Source: Candidatus Hydrogenedentota bacterium
GTDB lineage: Bacteria > Hydrogenedentota > Hydrogenedentia > Hydrogenedentales > SLHB01
Reading direction: 5' to 3'
Assembly: GCA_007136375.1 (NCBI GenBank)
Contig: SLHB01000503.1
Coordinates: 1 to 10,691, forward strand
DNA: 10,691 bases
In this document: piece by piece, positions 6,487 to 10,691 of the stretch
Layout of the letters: every line of letters starts with the position of its first letter
Position numbering within the stretch: position 1 is the first letter of the stretch
Notes under the pieces: model-generated
Seen by the model: the letters and a program-made list of their open reading frames with translations, nothing else
What the model was told of the DNA's origin: nothing
Databases searched by the model: none
Made by a program: the position numbers and the translations under genes

Positions 6487-6896
6487 GTGCTCGCTTTCAG
6501 CCGGTCCAACACGCCGTTGATGAAGCGGGGCGCGGCGTCCGAGCCAAAGCGTTTGGCCACTTCGACGGCCTCGTTGATCGCGACGCGCTCCGGCACGTCG
6601 TCCGTGAAGCGCATCTCGTAGAGAGCGATGCGGAGAATGTTCTGTTCGATGCGGCCCACCCTGTCCGGCGTCCAGCGATCCAGCGTCGCGGTGATGGCCC
6701 CGTCCAAGTCGGCTTGGCGGGCCAGAACGCCCCGGATGAGCGTTTCCGCATAGGCCCGCGCGCCGGGCCGGGAGGGATTGTCCCGCCAAAACGCCTCTAG
6801 CAGGGACTCCGGGTCTTCGTGATGGGTGAAGTCTAGTCCGTAAAGAAACTGAAGGGCCCGTTCCCGGGCCCGGCGCCGCAGTTGGGGGCTTGTCAC
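6483..6896 (-). CDS. nusB: Transcription antitermination factor NusB
   Basis: 137 residues, normal for the all-helical NusB family. It binds boxA RNA with S10 (NusE) in rRNA antitermination complexes. Seen directly: the Arg-rich N-terminus RRRARERALQFLYGLDF (RNA-binding helix), a central ARAYAETLIRGV, then RIEQNILRIALYEM and the highly conserved AINEAVEVAKRFGSDAAPRFINGVLDRL. The start is a GTG at 6896 that overlaps the ribH stop (GTGA), with GGAG about 11 bases upstream inside ribH. ribH-nusB adjacency is a very common bacterial arrangement. The stop overlaps the PHP gene start, again as GTGA. Confidence 0.97.
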   Translation of the reverse strand: MTSPQLRRRARERALQFLYGLDFTHHEDPESLLEAFWRDNPSRPGARAYAETLIRGVLARQADLDGAITATLDRWTPDRVGRIEQNILRIALYEMRFTDDVPERVAINEAVEVAKRFGSDAAPRFINGVLDRLKAST

Positions 6897-7363
6897 CGTT
6901 CCAACAGCTCCACCAGATTGACCATCTCAATGGCGGCGACAGCGGCGTCGTAGCCCTTGTTGCCTGCTTTCGTTCCGGCCCGCTCCACGGCTTCTTCGAT
7001 GGTGTTCGTGGTGAGAATGCCGAAGATCACGGGCACCCCCGTTTGGAGAGCGGCCTGGCTGACGCCTTTCGCGGCTTCGCCAGCGACATAGTCGAAGTGG
7101 GGCGTGCCGCCCCGTATGACGCAGCCCAAGGCGATCACCGCGTCATATTTACCCGACTCCGCCATCTTCTTCACCGCCAAAGGCGTTTCGAAGGACCCCG
7201 GCGTCCACGCCACGGTGATGGCCGAATCGTCCACTCCGTGGCGGACCAGTCCGTCAATAGCGGCGGCGAGAAGGCGCGACGAAATGAATTCGTTGAACCG
7301 CCCCACCACGATGCCGAAACGCTTGCCGCTGCTGACGAGACCGCCTTCCAGAACCTGCGCCAT
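6893..7363 (-). CDS. ribH: 6,7-dimethyl-8-ribityllumazine synthase
   Basis: 156 residues, the standard length. It condenses 5-amino-6-ribitylaminouracil with 3,4-dihydroxy-2-butanone 4-phosphate, the penultimate step of riboflavin synthesis, usually as a 60-subunit capsid or pentamer. Visible motifs: GRFNEFIS (substrate-binding Phe/Asn region), the WTPGSFETPL loop, ALGCVIRGGTPHFDYVA with the catalytic His, and FGILTTNTIEEAVERAGTKAGNKG with the conserved Arg and GTKAGNKG phosphate region. The RGGTPHF form has Gly where Glu or Ala is commoner. GAGAGGA lies about 10 bases before the ATG. It is separated from ribBA by 63 bases, the largest gap in the operon, and overlaps nusB by 4. Confidence 0.97.
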   Translation of the reverse strand: MAQVLEGGLVSSGKRFGIVVGRFNEFISSRLLAAAIDGLVRHGVDDSAITVAWTPGSFETPLAVKKMAESGKYDAVIALGCVIRGGTPHFDYVAGEAAKGVSQAALQTGVPVIFGILTTNTIEEAVERAGTKAGNKGYDAAVAAIEMVNLVELLER

Positions 7364-7392
7364 TGGTGCCGTTTCCTCTCCAGTTTCGTGAA

Positions 7393-7416
7393 GTCTCCCT
7401 GCAATTCTGGGGAGAC
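7393..7416 (-). other. Small stem-loop in the ribBA-ribH gap
   Basis: GTCTCCC (7393-7399) pairs with GGGAGAC (7410-7416) across a 10-base loop, plus one possible wobble pair. No T run follows on the minus strand, so it is not a terminator. It may tune mRNA stability, or be chance. Confidence 0.35.
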
Positions 7417-7426
7417 CTCCCGCAGT

Positions 7427-8629
7427 CTACTTGTAAAGGTGACCCATCTTTTCGATTTTGGTCTGAATGTAGCGCTTATTGTACTCGTTAGGCTTGATTT
7501 CTATGGGCTCGCGGCCGGTGATCTCCAAGCCATAGCCCTCCAGTCCCGCGCGTTTGATGGGATTATTCGTGATGAGGCGTATCTTCTTCACGCCCAAGTC
7601 GGAGAGAATCTGCGCGCCGATTCCATACTCCCGGGGATCGGGATCGAAGCCGAGATGGACATTGGCCTCGACTGTGTCCATGCCCTTGTCCTGAAGCTGG
7701 TAGGCGCGGATCTTGTTCACGAGGCCGATGCCCCGTCCCTCCTGCCGCATGTAGACGAGGACGCCCGCATCAGATTGCCCGATGGCCTCCATGGCCTTGT
7801 TGAGCTGGGCCCCGCAGTCGCAGCGCCGGGAGCCGAGCACATCGCCCGTGAGGCACTCGGAATGGACCCGGACCAGCACCTCTTTCTCCGGGGTAACCTC
7901 CCCATGGATCAACGCCAGGTGCTGATAGTTGTCCACGCTCGACTCGTACACGACGAGATGAAAGTCCCCGTAGTCCGTCGGCAACGCCGTCTCGGCGGCG
8001 CGCCAAATGAGCTTCTCGTGCCGGCGCCGGTACTCGATGAGGCTTTCTATCGTGCATAGCTTGAGGCCGTGTTCCTCAGCGAACTTACGCAGATCGGGCA
8101 TGCGCGCCATCGTGCCGTCTGGATTCATGATCTCGCAAATGACGGCGGCGGGATTCAACCCCGCGAGACGGCAAAGATCGACTGAACCCTCCGTCTGTCC
8201 AGCGCGGACGAGCACGCCGCCCTCCCGCGCCCGCAAAGGAAAGATATGGCCGGGACGGACCAAGTCCGCCGGCTTCGTGGCGGGATCCATGGCCACCTGG
8301 ATGGTGCGCGCCCGGTCATGGGCGCTTATGCCCGTCGTCACGCCCGTGGCGGCCTCTATGGAGACGAGGAACGCCGTGCCAAAGCGCGAGGTGTTCTCCG
8401 TGGTCATGGGTTGGAGCCGCAGCTCCCCGGCCCGTTCCGGCGTCAAGGCCAGGCAAATCAGGCCGCGTCCGTGGAGGGCCATGAAGTTGATGGCCTCCGG
8501 CGTGACCTTTTCCGCGGCGAGAACGAGATCTCCCTCGTTCTCCCGGTCCTCGTCATCGACTAGGATGACCATGCGTCCGGCGCTGAGTTCGTCCAGGATT
8601 TCTGGAATGGGTGCGGAGATTCTGTCCAT
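7427..8629 (-). CDS. ribBA: Bifunctional DHBP synthase / GTP cyclohydrolase II
   Basis: 400 residues, full length. The N-terminal half (about 1-205) makes 3,4-dihydroxy-2-butanone 4-phosphate from ribulose 5-phosphate; the C-terminal half (about 206-400) opens GTP to start the pyrimidine branch. DHBP synthase signs: DDEDRENEGDL (25-35), GRGLICLAL, MTTENTSRFGTAF, GVTTGISAHDR, RPGHIFPLR, DGTMARMPDL. Where E. coli RibB has GHTE, this protein has GQTE (Gln145). Cyclohydrolase signs: RVHSECLTGDVLGSRRCDCG with zinc ligands Cys259, Cys270 and Cys272, RQEGRGIGL (295-303), LGFDPDPREYG and ITNNPIKRAGLEGYGLEI. The ATG is 3 bases after the ribE stop, so its own binding site (AAGG, 13 bases away) is poor and coupling is likely. 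Confidence 0.97.
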   Translation of the reverse strand: MDRISAPIPEILDELSAGRMVILVDDEDRENEGDLVLAAEKVTPEAINFMALHGRGLICLALTPERAGELRLQPMTTENTSRFGTAFLVSIEAATGVTTGISAHDRARTIQVAMDPATKPADLVRPGHIFPLRAREGGVLVRAGQTEGSVDLCRLAGLNPAAVICEIMNPDGTMARMPDLRKFAEEHGLKLCTIESLIEYRRRHEKLIWRAAETALPTDYGDFHLVVYESSVDNYQHLALIHGEVTPEKEVLVRVHSECLTGDVLGSRRCDCGAQLNKAMEAIGQSDAGVLVYMRQEGRGIGLVNKIRAYQLQDKGMDTVEANVHLGFDPDPREYGIGAQILSDLGVKKIRLITNNPIKRAGLEGYGLEITGREPIEIKPNEYNKRYIQTKIEKMGHLYK

Positions 8630-8632
8630 ACG

Positions 8633-9262
8633 CTACGCGAAGCCTTGGCGTTTAAGCGTGTCGACGGAAAGCGCGCCGCCGCCGCTGGCGCCTTTCAAGA
8701 AGTGATAGATGTGCTTGCCGATCATGTCCGCCTCAAGGTTCACGGAATCGCCGGCCCGTTTGGCGCCAAGCTTCGTCTTTTCCAGGGTGGCCGGGATGAT
8801 CGCCACGGCGAAGGTGTCACCGATGGGGTCCACCACGGTGAGGCTGACGCCATCCACGGTCACCGAGCCCTTGGGCATCAGGTAGCGCGCCACTTCGGAC
8901 GGAGCGCGGAACTTCCATTGAAAGAACTCGCCTTGACGCTGTACGTCGAGCACTTGGCCTACGCCATCCACGTGTCCCTGGACGAAATGGCCGCCGAAAC
9001 GCCCGTCCGCGCGCATGGCCCGCTCCAGATTGACGGCGTCACCGGGGCGCAACTCGCCGAGGGTGCTCCGGGCGAGGGTTTCCGGAGACAGTTGGACCAC
9101 AAAGTCTTCCTCGTTGATGGCCGCCGCCGTCAGGCACACGCCGTCCACGCAGACGCTATCGCCCAGCCGCATGTCCTGGAGAACCGTCTCGGCCATGATG
9201 GCCATGTCGGCGCCGGATCGCCGCGACACGGCGCCGATTTCTTCTATGATGCCGGTGAACAT
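8633..9262 (-). CDS. ribE: Riboflavin synthase, alpha subunit
   Basis: 209 residues. It dismutates two molecules of 6,7-dimethyl-8-ribityllumazine into riboflavin and 5-amino-6-ribitylaminouracil, usually as a homotrimer. It has the invariant N-terminus MFTGIIEEIG and two lumazine-binding repeats (about 1-95 and 96-195). Repeat 1 shows DSVCVDGVCLTA and LSPETLARSTLG; repeat 2 shows GSVTVDGVSLTV and IPATLEKTKLG. GGHFVQGHVDGVG (residues near 93-105) lies at the junction. The C-terminal helix is followed by a short Gly/Ser tail. GGAG lies 9 bases before the ATG, at the end of ribD. 3 bases separate it from each neighbour. Confidence 0.97.
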   Translation of the reverse strand: MFTGIIEEIGAVSRRSGADMAIMAETVLQDMRLGDSVCVDGVCLTAAAINEEDFVVQLSPETLARSTLGELRPGDAVNLERAMRADGRFGGHFVQGHVDGVGQVLDVQRQGEFFQWKFRAPSEVARYLMPKGSVTVDGVSLTVVDPIGDTFAVAIIPATLEKTKLGAKRAGDSVNLEADMIGKHIYHFLKGASGGGALSVDTLKRQGFA

Positions 9263-9265
9263 CGT

Positions 9266-10411
9266 TTACTGCTCCGCCTCCCGCGCCGTTCCGGCAATGT
9301 CAAAGGCCTCGTCTGATCCACGCTTCCGCGCCACATAGGCCTCGATCAAAACGTCCTCGCCCACGGGCCGCGCGGTCATCGCCTCCAGCATGATGGCTTC
9401 CTCCAGGGATGCGGCGCCCCGCCCTTCCACCGCTGTCACGGCCTCCGCGCCGCCGATGATCTTAGGCGCGACGAAAAACATGACCTTGTCCACCACGCCC
9501 GCTTCGAACGCCGAGGCGTGGGTGGCGCCGCCGCCTTCAATAAGTACCGATATGACGCCGCGCGCGCCGAGTTCCTCCATCAAGTGCGCCATATCGATTC
9601 CGCCGGGGCCGGGCAGCACGCGGATGACTTCGTCGGCCCGGGGGTATTCCCTGGGCTCCGACGCGGCGACCCACACCGGCGCCGGGCTCTCCACCGTGAA
9701 GACGCGGCGCGCGCTGTCCAGGTATTCATCCGCGTCCAAGACCACGCGAATGGGATCCCTTCCTTCCCGCCCCTTGGGCAAGCGCGTGGTCAAGCTGGGA
9801 TCGTCCAGCATCACCGTGCGGCTTCCTGTGAGAATGGCGTCGGCGGCGTGCCGCAGTTCGTGAACCACGCGGCGGGAGGCTTCCCCCGTCACCCAGCGGG
9901 AGTCGCCCGTGCGGGTGGCGATCTTACCGTCGAGGCTCATCCCGCACTTGGCGATGACGAAGGGGCGTCCCGTGGTTATGTGCTTGATGTAGGCTTCGTT
10001 CAGCGTGCGCGCGGCTTCCGCGCACACTCCGATGTCCACGGCGACGCCCGCCGCGCGCAACTGGGCGGCGCCCTCTCCGGCGACCTTGGGGTTGGGATCT
10101 TCCATGGCGGCCACGACGCGGGCGGGCCGGCGCTGGATGAGTTCAGGCGCGCAAGGAGGAGTGCGGCCGTGGTGTGCGCAAGGCTCTAGCGTCACATACA
10201 CCGTGGCGTCCGCGATGTCGCCGCCCGCGGACTCGATGGCGTTAATCTCGGCGTGAGGTCCGCCAGCCCGTTCATGATAGCCTTCCCCGATGACGGCGCC
10301 GCCGCGCACGATGACGCACCCCACCATGGGATTCGGACTGGTCCACCCCCGGCCCTTGGCGGCGAGCGCCAGGGCGCGCTCCATATAGCGCTGGTCCAGT
10401 TCGTCATCCAT
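9266..10411 (-). CDS. ribD: Bifunctional pyrimidine deaminase / reductase RibD
   Basis: 381 residues, normal length. It deaminates 2,5-diamino-6-ribosylamino-4-pyrimidinone 5'-phosphate and then reduces the ribosyl side chain with NADPH. The deaminase domain (about 1-145) has TSPNPMVGCVI, the zinc and proton-shuttle motif HAE (53-55) and PCAHHGRTPPC (77-87, zinc Cys78 and Cys87). The reductase domain (about 146-365) has KCGMSLDGKIAT, GDSRWVTGEASR, ILTGSRTVMLDDPSLTTR and LIEGGGATHASAF. The ATG at 10411 is preceded by GCGGGG 8 bases away, which is weak and lies inside a hairpin. First gene of the operon, directly under the FMN riboswitch. The last 15 or so residues (GSDEAFDIAGTAREAEQ region) are an extra tail. 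Confidence 0.97.
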   Translation of the reverse strand: MDDELDQRYMERALALAAKGRGWTSPNPMVGCVIVRGGAVIGEGYHERAGGPHAEINAIESAGGDIADATVYVTLEPCAHHGRTPPCAPELIQRRPARVVAAMEDPNPKVAGEGAAQLRAAGVAVDIGVCAEAARTLNEAYIKHITTGRPFVIAKCGMSLDGKIATRTGDSRWVTGEASRRVVHELRHAADAILTGSRTVMLDDPSLTTRLPKGREGRDPIRVVLDADEYLDSARRVFTVESPAPVWVAASEPREYPRADEVIRVLPGPGGIDMAHLMEELGARGVISVLIEGGGATHASAFEAGVVDKVMFFVAPKIIGGAEAVTAVEGRGAASLEEAIMLEAMTARPVGEDVLIEAYVARKRGSDEAFDIAGTAREAEQ

Positions 10412-10416
10412 AAGAA

Positions 10417-10448
10417 ATGCCCCGCAAGACAGATCGTCCCCGGGGCAT
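10417..10448 (-). promoter_or_regulatory. Expression-platform hairpin masking the ribD ribosome binding site
   Basis: In the mRNA, AUGCCCC (10448-10442) pairs perfectly with GGGGCAU (10423-10417). The 3' arm holds the only Shine-Dalgarno-like GGGG, 8 bases before the ribD ATG, so the stem would block translation. UUUCUU follows the stem, so weak intrinsic termination cannot be excluded. Inside the 18-base loop GGAC/GUCU may add a few pairs. Confidence 0.7.
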
Positions 10449-10460
10449 GGAGGGTCGCCT

Positions 10461-10572
10461 GCCTTCTCTCATCCGGACTATACCGTCGGCCCAGGAATTT
10501 CACCTGGTCCTGCGCATCGCCGCGCTCGCGGGCTGTAACCGCCGGTGGGGACTTTCACCCCGCCCCGAAGGC
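10461..10572 (-). promoter_or_regulatory. FMN riboswitch (RFN element)
   Basis: 112-base aptamer in the ribD leader. It binds flavin mononucleotide and shuts the riboflavin genes off when FMN is plentiful. P1 is GCCTTC (10572-10567) with GAAGGC (10466-10461). Nearly invariant RFN segments follow in order on the minus strand: TTCGGGGCGGGGTGAAAGTC, CCCCACCGGCGGT, AGCCCGCGAGC, CCAGGTGAAATTCCTGG (P5 with its TGAAATT loop), GCCGACGGT and ATAGTCCGGATGAGAGAAGG. All conserved blocks are intact, so a functional aptamer is expected. It lies 49 bases upstream of the ribD start. Confidence 0.97.
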
Positions 10573-10603
10573 GTATCGGAACTCTAGGTTGTATTGTACA
10601 TGC

Positions 10604-10632
10604 ATTCTAGCACCGCGGCAGACAGCTGTCAA
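10604..10632 (-). promoter_or_regulatory. ribDp: Near-consensus sigma-70 promoter of the riboflavin operon
   Basis: TTGACA (10632-10627) is a perfect -35, followed by an optimal 17-base spacer and TAGAAT (10609-10604), 5 of 6 for the -10. Transcription would begin near 10597, about 25 bases before the riboswitch P1, giving a leader of about 185 bases. A second AT-rich hexamer, TACAAT (10598-10593), has no good -35. Confidence 0.8.
10621..10630. promoter_or_regulatory. Palindrome overlapping the -35 element
   Basis: GACAGCTGTC is a perfect 10-bp palindrome sharing 4 bases with the TTGACA -35 box and extending into the spacer. The position suits an operator, but a 10-bp palindrome is short enough to be chance and no regulator is encoded nearby. 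Confidence 0.35.
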
Positions 10633-10691
10633 CGCGCGGACACAGAAGCTCAGCGCTCCAATCAGCTAGACCACGCCCAAGTTGGCGCCGG

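Noticed and set aside
6487..6930. N-terminal extension of the PHP frame through nusB
   Set aside because: Out-of-frame reading of nusB; the PHP domain begins immediately after the GTG at 6486.
6890..8059. 389-codon plus-strand open frame antisense to ribH and ribBA
   Set aside because: GC-rich antisense shadow; the minus strand encodes unmistakable ribH and ribBA, and the plus translation shows no recognisable motif.
10640..10678. tRNA-like 5' half on the minus strand (GGGCGTGGTCTAGC followed by TTGGAGCGC)
   Set aside because: It looks like an acceptor and D-arm start, but positions 8-9 and the D-stem do not pair properly, no anticodon stem forms, and there is no T-arm (GGTTCRA) or matching 3' acceptor; the sequence runs into the riboflavin promoter instead.
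1..10691. CRISPR arrays, insertion sequences, integrases, rRNA genes
   Set aside because: No regularly spaced repeats, transposase or integrase motifs or rRNA signatures were seen on either strand.

Overview
The window is GC-rich, tightly packed bacterial DNA. Its gene content is a riboflavin operon with nusB, plus a Tat-exported sulfatase, a BNR/Asp-box protein with an Ig domain, and a secreted DUF1080 (3-keto-disaccharide hydrolase family) protein. This suggests a heterotroph of the Planctomycetota, Verrucomicrobiota or Hydrogenedentota kind that degrades sulfated polysaccharide. The taxonomic guess is inference from gene content only.

Left part (1-4430), extracellular carbohydrate module: on the minus strand, a BNR/Asp-box protein (872-2983) is followed 62 bases later by a type I sulfatase that runs off the left edge (809 to 1). 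A 369-base divergent intergenic region separates them from a plus-strand DUF1080 protein (3353-4360), which ends in a strong intrinsic terminator (4386-4432).

Convergent gap (4361-4732): besides the terminator, this stretch holds what looks like an independent minus-strand small transcription unit. It has a weak promoter-like pair, the best Shine-Dalgarno sequence noticed in the window, a 37-codon ORF (4527-4640), and a perfect 12-bp inverted repeat just past the stop. It is the most interesting unexplained structure here.

Right part (4733-10632), riboflavin operon, all on the minus strand and read right to left: a near-consensus sigma-70 promoter (TTGACA-17-TAGAAT), an FMN riboswitch (10572-10461), a hairpin that masks the ribD ribosome binding site, then ribD, ribE, ribBA, ribH, nusB, a PHP-domain phosphoesterase and a membrane-anchored SGNH hydrolase. 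ribD/ribE and ribE/ribBA are 3 bases apart. ribH/nusB, nusB/PHP and PHP/SGNH each overlap by 4 bases (GTGA, GTGA, ATGA). The operon encodes the GTP- and ribulose-5-phosphate-using steps through to riboflavin, with FMN feedback at the leader. The two tail genes are translationally linked to nusB but are not riboflavin enzymes.
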